A stretch of DNA of 42,871 nt from DSUN01 sp035527715 (lineage in GTDB: Bacteria > Planctomycetota > PUPC01 > DSUN01): positions 1-42,871 of the forward strand of contig DATKZY010000035.1 of NCBI GenBank assembly GCA_035527715.1. The letters are read 5' to 3'. The notes below the pieces were generated by a model. The model saw nothing but the letters and a program-made list of their open reading frames with translations. It searched no databases and was not told the DNA's origin. Below, piece after piece: positions 9,082-16,971 of this stretch (positions are counted from its first letter, which is position 1; the number at the start of each line of letters is the position of its first letter). The position numbers and the translations under genes are program-made.

Positions 9082-10547
9082 GGAGTCTCCTGCGTTTCTG
9101 GTCGTGTGAGCCCCCAGCTGCCGCCCAGGGCCTGGTGAAGGTTGATGCGGAACTCGATGAGCTGTCGCCTCGCGGTGAGCCGGTCGCGCTGAAGCCGCTG
9201 AAGGGTCTGGATGGCCGTGAACACCCGCAGGTAGTCCTCGCCCGCGCCGATGTAGCGCTCGCGGGCCTGGTCGGAGGCCCTGGCCGCGAGGTCGAGCTGC
9301 TGCTCCAGGCTGGCGAGGAATCGCGCCTGCTGCCGCTCCTGCACGAGGGCGTCCTCCACCTCCTGGAGGGCATCGAGGATGGCCCCGCCGTAGGCGTGCA
9401 GGCGCTCGGCCACGACGGCCCGCGTGCGGTCCACCTCGGCCGCGCGGCGGCCGCCGTCGAGCAGGGGCGCGGTGAGGTTGCTCGCGATGCTGGCCAGCCA
9501 GTTGTCGAACAGGCCGCGCGCGTCGCCGCCCCACGCCTCGGTGCGGGCCGTGAGGCCGAGCCTGGGGAAGCGGTCGGCCATCGCCGCGGCCACGTCGCGG
9601 CTGGCCGCCTGGAGGCGAAGCTCGGCGGCGCGCAGGTCGGGCCGCTGCCGAAGCGTGTAGGCCGGCACACCCGCCTGCGGCAGGGGCGGCAGGGCGGGCA
9701 GCGTCGCGTCCGTCACGGCCATGGCCGGGTCGGGCGCCTGGCCGAGCAGCACGGCCAACTGGTGCTCGAGCACGCGCCGCTGCGACTCGGCCCGGTGCTT
9801 CTCGGCGCGGGTCGCCTCCACGAGCTGCCGCTGCTGGAGGATGTCCACGAACGACACCTTCCGTTCCGCGGCGGGCCGCTCGAAGCGGAACGTCATGAGG
9901 CCGAGGTACTCCTGGTTGACGCGGATCTGCTCGTCGAGCAGGAGGAGTTGCCCGAGCTGGTCGAGGAGGCGGTACCACGTGCTGGCGACCTGTGCCGAGA
10001 GGAGCAGGGCCGTGGCGTCCACGTCCTCGCGGCTGGCGCGCGCGGCCAGCAGGGCGGCGTCGCGCGCGGAGCGCACGCGGCGCCAGAGGTCCACCTCGTA
10101 GCCCGCGACCAGGCCGAGGGAGAGCTCGGTCGTGGAGGTCCTGCCGCCGGGGGTGGTCTTCGTCCACGTGCGCGATGCGGCGGCCTCGCCGGTCAGGCTC
10201 GGCTCGAGGTCGGCGCCGGCCCGTCGTGCGACGGCTTCGGCCTGCGCCAGGCGGTCCCACGCCGCAAGCAGCGTGAGGTTGCCGGCCAGCGAGCGCTCCA
10301 TGAGCGCATCGAGCCGGGCGTCGCCGAAGGCCCTCCACCACGGGCTGGGCGCGGTCACCTGGCCGCTGGCCGAGAATGCCTGGGGCAAAGCCACGGTGGG
10401 CGCCGGGGCGGCGGGCGACGGCACCTTGCACGATGCCGCCAGAAGCCCCAGCGAGGCCGCCAGGACCGCCGCCAGCGTGGAGCGGGAGGGGAGGGGGGCC
10501 CCGCCGCCCGGGCGGTCTGGCCGCCGACCTTGCCGCCGCATGCTCAT
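9078..10547 (-). CDS. Outer-membrane efflux lipoprotein (TolC/NodT-type)
   Basis: 489 aa from ATG 10547, chosen because it overlaps the tetR stop by ATGA. The signal peptide ends LGLLAASC, giving a lipobox with lipidated Cys40. WWRAFGDARLDALMERSLAGN is the standard opening of NodT-family outer-membrane factors, and two repeats of long helices and strands follow (ALMERSLAGNLTLLAAWDRL ... ELRLQAASRDVAAAMADRFP). It would trimerise into the channel of the tripartite exporter. Context and length (usually 450-500 aa) agree. Confidence 0.9.
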   Translation of the reverse strand: MSMRRQGRRPDRPGGGAPLPSRSTLAAVLAASLGLLAASCKVPSPAAPAPTVALPQAFSASGQVTAPSPWWRAFGDARLDALMERSLAGNLTLLAAWDRLAQAEAVARRAGADLEPSLTGEAAASRTWTKTTPGGRTSTTELSLGLVAGYEVDLWRRVRSARDAALLAARASREDVDATALLLSAQVASTWYRLLDQLGQLLLLDEQIRVNQEYLGLMTFRFERPAAERKVSFVDILQQRQLVEATRAEKHRAESQRRVLEHQLAVLLGQAPDPAMAVTDATLPALPPLPQAGVPAYTLRQRPDLRAAELRLQAASRDVAAAMADRFPRLGLTARTEAWGGDARGLFDNWLASIASNLTAPLLDGGRRAAEVDRTRAVVAERLHAYGGAILDALQEVEDALVQERQQARFLASLEQQLDLAARASDQARERYIGAGEDYLRVFTAIQTLQRLQRDRLTARRQLIEFRINLHQALGGSWGLTRPETQETP

Positions 10548-11266
10548 GCCTTGCTTCGCTCCTTGTCTGCCGCGGCCTCGATGCCCCCGCTCGCACGGGT
10601 CAGGGGCGCCGCGGCGCGGCCCTCCTCCAGCGCGTGGCGGGCGTCGCGAACGCCGGCGAAGAAGAACCGCGCCAGGTGCTCGTGGAGGACAGCGCAGTCC
10701 GACCGATCGAGGGCCTCGTGGCCGAAGACGCGCTGGACGATCTGCTTGTGCTGGGTGAGGAACCCGATGGTGCCGACCAGGCTGAAGACGCACAGGCGCA
10801 ACTGCATCTCCGACGCCCGGTCGCCTAGCAGGCGGGCGATCAACTGCGCGAGGCGCTGGCCCAGGGGCCGGAAGACCTCGCGGATCACCGCGTCGTGGGC
10901 CGGCGTCGGATTGTGGTGCTCCTTCTCCAGAATCCGCCAGAAGTAGCTGGCCGGCTCCGCACTCGACACGTCGTCGAGGCGGGCCTGGATGAACGCGTGG
11001 ATCTGCTCCTCGGGCGACCGGGCGCTGTCGGGGTCCACCACCACGTCGCGCGACTCGCGCGTGAGCTGGTACGCGTGGCGCCAGGCCGCGTCGTAGAGTC
11101 TCTCCTTGCTGCCGAAGTGGTAGTTCACGGCCGCGATGTTCGCGTGGGCCGCGTCGCAGATCTCGTGAACCGTTGTCTCGCGGAAGCCTTTCTCGGCGAA
11201 CAGCCGCGTGGCGCTTTCCAGCACGCGCTGCCGTGTGTCGGTCTCCGCGCCCCCCTGCTCATGCAT
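10544..11266 (-). CDS. TetR/AcrR-family repressor of the efflux operon (CecR-like)
   Basis: 240 aa from ATG 11266, preceded by AAAGGGGCG as ribosome binding site. The N-terminal HTH is clear: RVLESATRLFAEKGFRETTV, then HEICDAAHANIAAVNYHFGS. The C-terminal half (ASYFWRILEKEHHNPTPAHD, then VFRPLGQRLAQLI) resembles the CecR/YbiH ligand-binding domain. As first gene of the tetR-omf-mfp-rnd operon it is expected to autoregulate the promoter at 11327-11355, probably through the palindrome at 11360-11371. The ligand is unknown. Start choice: an upstream in-frame ATG would add 16 residues without a better ribosome binding site. Confidence 0.88.
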   Translation of the reverse strand: MHEQGGAETDTRQRVLESATRLFAEKGFRETTVHEICDAAHANIAAVNYHFGSKERLYDAAWRHAYQLTRESRDVVVDPDSARSPEEQIHAFIQARLDDVSSAEPASYFWRILEKEHHNPTPAHDAVIREVFRPLGQRLAQLIARLLGDRASEMQLRLCVFSLVGTIGFLTQHKQIVQRVFGHEALDRSDCAVLHEHLARFFFAGVRDARHALEEGRAAAPLTRASGGIEAAADKERSKA

Positions 11267-11326
11267 CGCGCACGCCCCTTTGCGGCAAACGCCCGTTTCA
11301 TGCCAGCGATTCAAACGAACATTTCA

Positions 11327-11355
11327 ATTCTAGCTCCTCCGCCCCCCGATGTCAA
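11327..11355 (-). promoter_or_regulatory. Sigma-70-type promoter of the tetR-efflux operon
   Basis: On the minus strand, TTGACA (11355-11350), a 17-bp spacer and TAGAAT (11332-11327). The -35 is perfect and the -10 differs at one base. The expected start of transcription lies about 55 nt before the tetR ATG. Confidence 0.65.
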
Positions 11356-11359
11356 CCGC

Positions 11360-11371
11360 ACTTGCGCAAGT
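11360..11371. promoter_or_regulatory. Candidate TetR operator palindrome
   Basis: Perfect 12-bp palindrome ACTTGCGCAAGT, 5 bp upstream of the tetR -35 box and overlapping a possible -35 box for the divergent sigma-factor gene. Assignment to the TetR protein is by position only. Confidence 0.45.
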
Positions 11372-11390
11372 CGCGCCCGTTCCATACACT
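11362..11390 (+). promoter_or_regulatory. Possible promoter of the ECF sigma gene
   Basis: TTGCGC, 17 bp, TACACT on the plus strand; a moderate match to sigma-70 consensus. The -35 lies inside the palindrome, so the TetR protein could act on both directions. Confidence 0.3.
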
Positions 11391-11421
11391 GGTCAGGCGG
11401 ACGACCGCCCGATTCGTGCCG

Positions 11422-11460
11422 CCCCTCGACAGGCTCGGGGTGGCCTGAGCCCATCGAAGG
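11422..11460. repeat. REP-like imperfect palindrome
   Basis: CCTCGACAGGCTC and its imperfect inverse GAGCCCATCGAAGG flank GGGGTGGCCT, 17 nt before the sigma-factor start. The form resembles dispersed intergenic palindromes. It would lie in the leader of the sigma transcript. Confidence 0.5.
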
Positions 11461-11476
11461 CCACCGCAGGGCGACC

Positions 11477-12112
11477 ATGGCTCACCACGACTCCCCCAGC
11501 GACGAGCGCCTGATGGCGCGCTACCAGCGACGCCTCGACGACGGGGCCTTCGGGCAACTCGTCGCGCGCTACATGGCCCCGGCCCTGGGCGTGGCACGTC
11601 AACTCCTGCCGGACCGCGCCCTGGCCGAGGACGCGGTTCAGGAGGCGTTTCTGCGGCTCGTCCGGCGGCGCGAGCGGTACGACCCGACGCGTCCGTTCGC
11701 CCCCTGGTTCTACGCGATTCTCCGCAACGTGTGCACCGATGTGCTGCGGCGCCAGGCCAGGGCCGCCCAGGCAGTGCAGGAGGCCGGCCACGAGCGCGCG
11801 CGGCGCGAGGGAGGGATCGCGCCGTCGGGCGAGGCGCTCGCGCTGCTCGGCCAGTTGGGGGCCGACGACCAGGCCGTGCTCGTGCTGCGGGTGGTGCAGG
11901 GGCTGGCGTTCGGCGAGGTCGCCGCGGCGCTCGGCATCTCGGAGGAGGCGGCGAAGAAGCGGGCGCAACGTGCGCTCCGCCGGCTGCGCGAGGCGGCCCG
12001 GGAGGGCGAGTGGGCCGCCGACGACACGCAGGCCATCCCCGGAAACCTGTCCCCGCGGGAGCGTGCCGAGCGTATTAGGATGGGGGACAAGTGGGAACGG
12101 CGACGCCCATGA
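11477..12112 (+). CDS. ECF-type RNA polymerase sigma factor
   Basis: 211 aa from ATG 11477 (GCAGGGCG upstream). Region 2 covers about residues 10-85 (LLPDRALAEDAVQEAFLRLV, FAPWFYAILRNVCTDVLRR) and region 4 about 115-180 (DDQAVLVLRVVQGLAFGEVA then LGISEEAAKKRAQRALRRLR). The core promoter-melting and -35-binding helices are present, but a short C-terminal extension follows. Its stop overlaps the ATG of the anti-sigma gene by ATGA, so the pair is translationally coupled. The regulon is unknown; the TonB receptor downstream is a natural candidate target, though it has no obvious signalling extension. Confidence 0.9.
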   Translation: MAHHDSPSDERLMARYQRRLDDGAFGQLVARYMAPALGVARQLLPDRALAEDAVQEAFLRLVRRRERYDPTRPFAPWFYAILRNVCTDVLRRQARAAQAVQEAGHERARREGGIAPSGEALALLGQLGADDQAVLVLRVVQGLAFGEVAAALGISEEAAKKRAQRALRRLREAAREGEWAADDTQAIPGNLSPRERAERIRMGDKWERRRP

Positions 12113-13485
12113 GATGTCAGGCCGTGCGCGAGGAGCTGGAACTGTTCGTCCTGGGGGACGTCTCCGACTCCCGCGTGCGGGAGATCGAGGCGCACCTTCG
12201 CGCGTGCCCCGAGTGCAGTGCGGCGGAGCAGGACTATCGGCTGCTGCTGGCGCGGCTGCGGGGCGACGGGGCGGCGGCCCCGCGGCCCGAGTTCGCGGTC
12301 GCGCTGGGGGCGAGCGTTGGGCGGGCCATTGGCGCCGAGCGGCGCCGCCGCCGGCTCCGGCGCGTAGCCGTGGTCGCGGCGGCCGCGGCGCTCCTCGCGG
12401 CAGTGGCGGGTGGCCTGGCGCTGCGGGGCCGCGCGCCGGCTGACCCGAAGACAGCGGGTGTCTTTTCCGCGCCCGAGCGGTGGCGCTACGGCCAGGTGCA
12501 GGCCGTGCCGGCCTCGGCGGCCGACGGCGTGGTGGTGCACGACCATAGCATGTACGTGCTGCGCGCGGACGCCCGCGGCCCGCGCGTCGTCGCGGTGGAC
12601 GCGGCGACGGGCGCCGCGCGCTGGGAGGCGGCGGGCGAGAGCGTCGGCTACCTGGCCGCCGACGCCGAGCGCGTCTATTGCCTGGCCTCGCCGGGGCGCG
12701 GCGCCCTGGCGCTCGTGGCGCTCGACGCCGCGACGGGCCGCGCGCGGTGGCACTACGAGCAGCCGTGGCCCCACCCCCTGCGCGAGCCGAGCCGCCCCGT
12801 GCCCCTGGCGGGCGGACGGGTCTGCTGGTCGGCGAACGGCTCGCTGCACGTGCTCGACGCAGGGACGGGCGAGCCGCTTTGGACGCGCTCCGTGGCCGCC
12901 GGGCGGCTGCTGTCGTGCGCCGTGGCGAGCGGGGACGACTTGTGCGTTGTGAGCGCGACGACGCTCCACTGCCTTGCGGGCGCGACGGGCGGCGAGCGCT
13001 GGCAGCAGCGCCTGGACGATTCGGCCGGCCGCGGCCGGCCGCTGCTGGCGCTGGATGGAGGCCGAGCCTACATCGCCCGCCCGCGGCCGGGCTCGGGCTC
13101 GGACGTGTTTTGCCTCGACCTTGCCGCGCGGTCCCTCCTGTGGCGGCGCGCGGCGCCCGCGGCACGCTTCCTGCTCGCCGCCGACGGAGTCGTGTGCCTG
13201 CGGGGCGGCCCCGTCGCGGGCCTCGACGCGGCGACGGGCAAGGTGCTGTGGACCCGTCGGGCCGAGGGCTGCGGCCCGCTCACCTGGTTCGGCGGGCAGA
13301 TTCACTTCGTGGACTCGACCGAGCAGGGCCGCCTGGTCGCCGTCGAGCCCCGCACCGGGCGAGCGGCGTGGGAGCTGCCTGGCTTCCGCTCGTGCGACGC
13401 GTTTGCCCGGGTGGGCGACCTCGGCTACGTCAAGACCCGCGACGGCGTGGTCCACGCCCTGGCGATGGCCCGCGCCCGCTTCTGA
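12109..13485 (+). CDS. Zinc-finger anti-sigma factor fused to a PQQ-like beta-propeller
   Basis: 458 aa from ATG 12109 (ATGA overlap with the sigma gene). The N-terminus is a ZAS/zf-HC2 domain with ligands Cys3, His29, Cys33 and Cys36 (HLRACPEC). A membrane helix lies at about 85-107 (VAVVAAAAALLAAVAGGLAL). The outer part has seven blades with the PQQ-type motif, for example VVAVDAATGAARW, LVALDAATGRARW, LHVLDAGTGEPLW, VAGLDAATGKVLW and LVAVEPRTGRAAW. The known family role is to hold the cognate sigma factor at the membrane; here the propeller would be the periplasmic sensor. PQQ or a dehydrogenase function is not implied, as no catalytic residues were recognised. A 28-nt microrepeat encodes KTAGVFSAP in the linker just after the membrane helix. 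Confidence 0.85.
   Translation: MRCQAVREELELFVLGDVSDSRVREIEAHLRACPECSAAEQDYRLLLARLRGDGAAAPRPEFAVALGASVGRAIGAERRRRRLRRVAVVAAAAALLAAVAGGLALRGRAPADPKTAGVFSAPERWRYGQVQAVPASAADGVVVHDHSMYVLRADARGPRVVAVDAATGAARWEAAGESVGYLAADAERVYCLASPGRGALALVALDAATGRARWHYEQPWPHPLREPSRPVPLAGGRVCWSANGSLHVLDAGTGEPLWTRSVAAGRLLSCAVASGDDLCVVSATTLHCLAGATGGERWQQRLDDSAGRGRPLLALDGGRAYIARPRPGSGSDVFCLDLAARSLLWRRAAPAARFLLAADGVVCLRGGPVAGLDAATGKVLWTRRAEGCGPLTWFGGQIHFVDSTEQGRLVAVEPRTGRAAWELPGFRSCDAFARVGDLGYVKTRDGVVHALAMARARF
12448..12475 (+). repeat. 28-nt palindromic microrepeat inside the anti-sigma gene
   Basis: AAGACAGCGGGTGTCTTTTC and the next eight bases match 13700-13727 exactly over 28 nt; an inverted copy of the core is at 13644-13668. 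The core is itself a hairpin (AAGACA / TGTCTTT). It encodes KTAGVFSAP at about residues 114-122, in frame. Confidence 0.75.
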
Positions 13486-13600
13486 CCCGCGGCGGAATCC
13501 TCCCGGCCTGTCCCCAACAGATTCCCTGAAGCGTATAGGAGACAGCAGGCACTGTGGCCACCGCGCCGGTTCGGTGCGCGCAATGAGACACACACGGGGC

Positions 13601-13757
13601 GAGCCGGAATTGCAGGTGGTACATCCTCGCGGCAGACAGACAAGCGGAAAGGACACCCGCTGTCTTTTGCCGGAACGGCCCTGCGGGTGCTTCGCACAAA
13701 AGACAGCGGGTGTCTTTTCCGCGCCCGTGGGGGTGGTTCCACCTGCAACCCCGGCTC
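13601..13757. repeat. Inverted pair of a ~60-70 bp element upstream of the TonB receptor
   Basis: The left arm (13601-13668) starts GAGCCGGAATTGCAGGTGG and ends CACCCGCTGTCTTTT. The right arm (13698-13757) is its approximate reverse complement, with CCACCTGCAACCCCGGCTC at the far end and AAAAGACAGCGGGTG at the near end. About 29 nt lie between. The rest of the 13486-13779 gap holds no gene; the element would form a very large hairpin in the receptor mRNA leader. Confidence 0.7.
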
Positions 13758-13779
13758 GCACCCCACACGGGGGACAGCG

Positions 13780-15690
13780 ATGGGCACAGGACGACGCTGT
13801 GGGCCGGGCTCCTGGCTTCTTGCACTCGTGGTGGCATGCGGCGCTCAGGGGGCGGAGCCGCCGCCCGCCGAGGAAATCGTCGTCACCGCCACGCGCCACA
13901 GGACGCTCCTGAGCAACGCCCCCGGCGTGGTGCAGGTGATCACGCGGCGCGAGATCGAGGAGTTGAATCCCACCTCGACGGGTCAGCTCCTCGAGCAAGT
14001 CACCGGCACCAGCGTGGAGACGGGCACGGGCAGCGGCTTTCCCAAGCGCAGCATCATCGGGCTCAACGGCCTGCCCGCCTACTACACCCTCGTGCTCGTG
14101 GACGGCGTGCGGCTCCTGAGCGAGCACGTCCATACGGGCCAGAACGTGGAGGTGATCCCGCCCCAGAGCATCGAGCGCATCGAGATCATTCGTGGGGCAG
14201 CCGCCGCCCAGTACGGCTCCGACGCCATCGGCGGGGTCGTGAATATCATCACCCGCAAGTGCGGGGAGAAGCCCGAGGTCTCCCTGGGCGGAGGCGCCGG
14301 CAGCTATGGCACCCGCGAGGGCGACTTCGCCGTGCTCCAGCCGCTCGGCCGGGGCATCCGCCTCTCCGTGTTCGGCCACCGCGAGCGAAGCGACGGCGTG
14401 CCCCTCAAAGCGCCGGCACACCGCATCGGCCAGATGGGCTACGAACGCTGCAACGTGCTCGCCCGCGTCGAGGCCGACATCACGCCCTTCTGGAACGTCT
14501 TCGGCTGGTGCAACGCCCTCGACCAGGCGATGGACTGGCAGAACGACACGGCCGAGAGCGAGCTGCGGACCTGTGTGCTGGGCACCACGCTCCGCCTCGC
14601 GCCGTCCCTCGAGCTCTTCGCCCAGGTCGCGCGCTCGAAGTGGGTCGCCGAGGTGAGCGAGGAGGAGAACGAGCTGTGCCAGCCCGAGATGCACCTCACC
14701 TGGCGCATCAACGACGCCCACACGCTCACGTGGGGCATGGACCTGCGGCGCCAGAAGTTCAGCCGCAGCGCCGCCGCGAACCTGCCGGCCCAGGACACCT
14801 TCGGCACCTTCGTCCAGCACGAGTGGCGCGCGGCCAGCCACCTCACCCTCATGACCGCGCTGCGCTACGACCGCGTGGAGGACATGGATTCGGTCGTGTC
14901 GCCGATGGTCTCCGTGGTATACTCGTCCGAGCTGCCGTTCCGCCTGCGGGGGTCGGCGGCCCGAGGCTTCCGCGCCCCAACGCCGCAGGAGCTGTACGAG
15001 GAGGGTTATGGCCACGGCGGGCGCGCCCTGCGCTTCGGCAACCCCGACCTCCTGCCCGAGTACAGCACCAGCTACACCGCCGCCATCGAGCTGTTCCCGG
15101 GCGACCCCTTCGAGCTCAGGTGGTGCGGCTACTACAGCGAGATTGACGACATGATCGTCCCCGTCTACGGGGGGCCGTGGGACCAGAACCCCAGCAAGGA
15201 CGTGTGGCGGCGCACGAACATCGCGCAGGCGAAGGTCTGCGGCTGCGAGATCAAGGCGCGGTACACGGTCTCGCGGAATCTGCGGCTGGAGGCCGGCTAC
15301 ACCCACGCGAAGACGCGCGACGAGGGCTCGGGCCGCCCGCTGCCCTACGACGCCGGCTCCTCCGCCTTCGCCAAGGCCATCGCGGGCGGCAGGCTCGGCG
15401 GCGACTGGCGATGGTCGGGCTTTGTCGCCCTGCGCGCCGTCTTCGGCCGCAGCGCCTGGAATTGGACGCCCGCCGCCGGCGCGCCGCCCGACGACCCGAC
15501 GGGCCTGACCACCAAACTCCGCGACTACCAGAAGCTCGACGCGGGCCTCTCCGTCCACTACAAGCACAGATATGAGTTCTACGTCAACGTCGCCAACGTC
15601 CTCGGACAGGACATCGAGAACCTCGACGACGTCTACACGGTCATAGACGGCGAGCCCGTCGTCATGGCGGGCTTCCGCGCCAGGTGGTAG
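13780..15690 (+). CDS. TonB-dependent outer-membrane receptor (BtuB/siderophore-type)
   Basis: 636 aa from ATG 13780, with GGGGGA 6 nt upstream and a signal peptide ending about GAQGAE; an upstream in-frame ATG lies inside the repeat and is rejected. A TonB box-like EEIVVTATRHR is followed by the plug domain (GVVQVITRREIEELN; RIEIIRGAAAAQYGSDAIGG; VVNIITRK) and a 22-strand-type barrel ending in a terminal aromatic (GFRARW). Such receptors import metal chelates, vitamin B12 or glycans using TonB energy. There is no N-terminal secretin/STN signalling domain, so classic FecA-like signalling to the adjacent sigma/anti-sigma pair is not supported. The ligand is unknown. Confidence 0.88.
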   Translation: MGTGRRCGPGSWLLALVVACGAQGAEPPPAEEIVVTATRHRTLLSNAPGVVQVITRREIEELNPTSTGQLLEQVTGTSVETGTGSGFPKRSIIGLNGLPAYYTLVLVDGVRLLSEHVHTGQNVEVIPPQSIERIEIIRGAAAAQYGSDAIGGVVNIITRKCGEKPEVSLGGGAGSYGTREGDFAVLQPLGRGIRLSVFGHRERSDGVPLKAPAHRIGQMGYERCNVLARVEADITPFWNVFGWCNALDQAMDWQNDTAESELRTCVLGTTLRLAPSLELFAQVARSKWVAEVSEEENELCQPEMHLTWRINDAHTLTWGMDLRRQKFSRSAAANLPAQDTFGTFVQHEWRAASHLTLMTALRYDRVEDMDSVVSPMVSVVYSSELPFRLRGSAARGFRAPTPQELYEEGYGHGGRALRFGNPDLLPEYSTSYTAAIELFPGDPFELRWCGYYSEIDDMIVPVYGGPWDQNPSKDVWRRTNIAQAKVCGCEIKARYTVSRNLRLEAGYTHAKTRDEGSGRPLPYDAGSSAFAKAIAGGRLGGDWRWSGFVALRAVFGRSAWNWTPAAGAPPDDPTGLTTKLRDYQKLDAGLSVHYKHRYEFYVNVANVLGQDIENLDDVYTVIDGEPVVMAGFRARW

Positions 15691-15747
15691 GGCGCCCATT
15701 CTCAGGGAACCGCTCTCCCCCCACATGAGGGGCGAGCGGGGCCCCAC

Positions 15748-15821
15748 CCTCACTTGTCATTTGTTGGGATGACGGCACGCCGCTGGTGCAATCGCTTCGC
15801 CGGACCAAATGACAAGTGAGG
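15748..15821. repeat. Perfect 16-bp inverted repeat after the TonB receptor gene
   Basis: CCTCACTTGTCATTTG (15748-15763) and CAAATGACAAGTGAGG (15806-15821) are exact reverse complements separated by 42 bp. It could end transcription of the receptor gene, but it lacks a T-run, so a mobile palindromic element is as likely. Confidence 0.6.
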
Positions 15822-15851
15822 ACGTGACCCGCCGCCTCTCCTGTTCCTGGG

Positions 15852-15880
15852 TTGACGCGGGGGAGCGGGAGTGCTATACG
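15852..15880 (+). promoter_or_regulatory. Promoter of the membrane-protein gene
   Basis: TTGACG, 17-bp spacer, TATACG. About 47 nt separate the expected start site from the GTG start codon. Confidence 0.55.
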
Positions 15881-15934
15881 TGAGGTGGTGCATGGCTGTG
15901 CTCGACCCGGCCGTGTGATCGAGAGGAGAAGCCT

Positions 15935-16915
15935 GTGGCCGCCCCGACCAATCCCTCCGCCGCTCCGCCTGCGTCCCCAGCCCCCGCGAAGTCGCCGCTG
16001 CCGAAGGCGCCCCCCTCGTTGCGGCGGGTCCTTCAGACCGTGCTGCCACTGCTGGCCGTCGTCGGCATCGTCGCCGCGTGGGCATGCGTCGCGCCCCGCC
16101 GAATGGGCGAATGGGGCGTGGTGCGGACGGTGGTGTTCTCGATCCCGTTCGTGCTCGCGCTCGCCGTCGTCGCCATCTTCCATCGAGCGCTGCGCAACCG
16201 CGATCACACCCGCCGCAACTGGGTGAAGAACAACCCCGACGACCCGACGTGCAGGAACCTCCTCATCGTCTACTCCCTCAGCCAGAAGGCCATCTACCTC
16301 CCCACCATCGCCACCTCCGTGGTCATGGGGGTGCTGATGGTGCTGAAGGAGCGCTGGACCCTGCTGCCGGGCCTGGACCCCAAGCTCCTCGGCGGCATCT
16401 GGCTCGGCATCTTCTTCGTGAACTTCCTCGTCGAAGAGTACGACGTGGACCTGCGGTCGCTGATCATCACCACCGTCGTCGTGGCGGGCGCGTTCATGTG
16501 GGTGGCCGTGATGGATTGGTTTCCCGAGTTCTTCCGCTTCTTCCGCCGGTTCGGCATTCAGATGGACTCGGCGAGCTATTTCCTGATCGCCGTGGTCTTC
16601 GTCATCGCCATCCTCTACTCGGTGTTCAGGGGCGCGTTCCACTACGCCGAGATCACGCCCAACTACATCAACATCCAGACGGGCCTGACGGAGACGGGCG
16701 AGCAACTGAGCCGCGAACAGTACTCGACCCGGATCGAAGCGGAGGACTTGCTCGAGCGGCTCCTCGGCTTCGGTCGGCTCGTCGTCATGTTCCGCGACAC
16801 GCGCCGTCCGCCCATGATCTTCCTGATCCACGGCGTCGGCCGCAAGGCGGCCCAGCTCGAAGGCATCCGCGGCACCTACCTCGTGGACCAGCAGGACCCC
16901 ACCCGCGGAGCGTAG
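15935..16915 (+). CDS. Polytopic membrane protein with a PH-like C-terminal domain, function unknown
   Basis: 326 aa from GTG 15935, the start with a strong ribosome binding site (GAGAGGAGAAG). A Pro/Ala-rich cytoplasmic head (1-30) is followed by about six hydrophobic segments (about 33-52, 65-83, 120-137, 150-166, 175-193 and 212-230). The last 90 residues (YAEITPNYINIQTGLTETGE, then FGRLVVMFRDTRRPPMIFLI) resemble the bacterial PH-like domain (bPH2/DUF304 group), in which short strands end with a helix. No catalytic motif was seen. Flanking genes give no clear role, and it appears monocistronic: its own promoter lies upstream and a repeat block downstream. Confidence 0.7.
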   Translation: MAAPTNPSAAPPASPAPAKSPLPKAPPSLRRVLQTVLPLLAVVGIVAAWACVAPRRMGEWGVVRTVVFSIPFVLALAVVAIFHRALRNRDHTRRNWVKNNPDDPTCRNLLIVYSLSQKAIYLPTIATSVVMGVLMVLKERWTLLPGLDPKLLGGIWLGIFFVNFLVEEYDVDLRSLIITTVVVAGAFMWVAVMDWFPEFFRFFRRFGIQMDSASYFLIAVVFVIAILYSVFRGAFHYAEITPNYINIQTGLTETGEQLSREQYSTRIEAEDLLERLLGFGRLVVMFRDTRRPPMIFLIHGVGRKAAQLEGIRGTYLVDQQDPTRGA

Positions 16916-16971
16916 ACGTAAGGCGTACATGCGTGCACGCGGAACGATCTGCGGGATTGACTCTTGCCCCC

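Noticed and set aside
9082..10596. In-frame N-terminal extension of the membrane fusion protein by about 505 residues
   Set aside because: It is Arg/Pro/Gly-rich and overlaps the outer-membrane factor gene in another frame; the ATGA start at 9081 fits the operon pattern.
12109..13485. PQQ-dependent dehydrogenase
   Set aside because: Blades match the repeat motif only; the N-terminal zinc finger and membrane helix make it an anti-sigma factor, and no dehydrogenase active site was seen.
13486..13779. Cobalamin riboswitch upstream of the BtuB-like receptor
   Set aside because: No B12 box (GCCACTG) or accompanying conserved elements were found; the region is explained by the inverted repeat pair.
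11710..15753. Very long minus-strand frame across the sigma, anti-sigma and receptor genes
   Set aside because: It is an antisense shadow; plus-strand genes have recognisable domains and correct starts.
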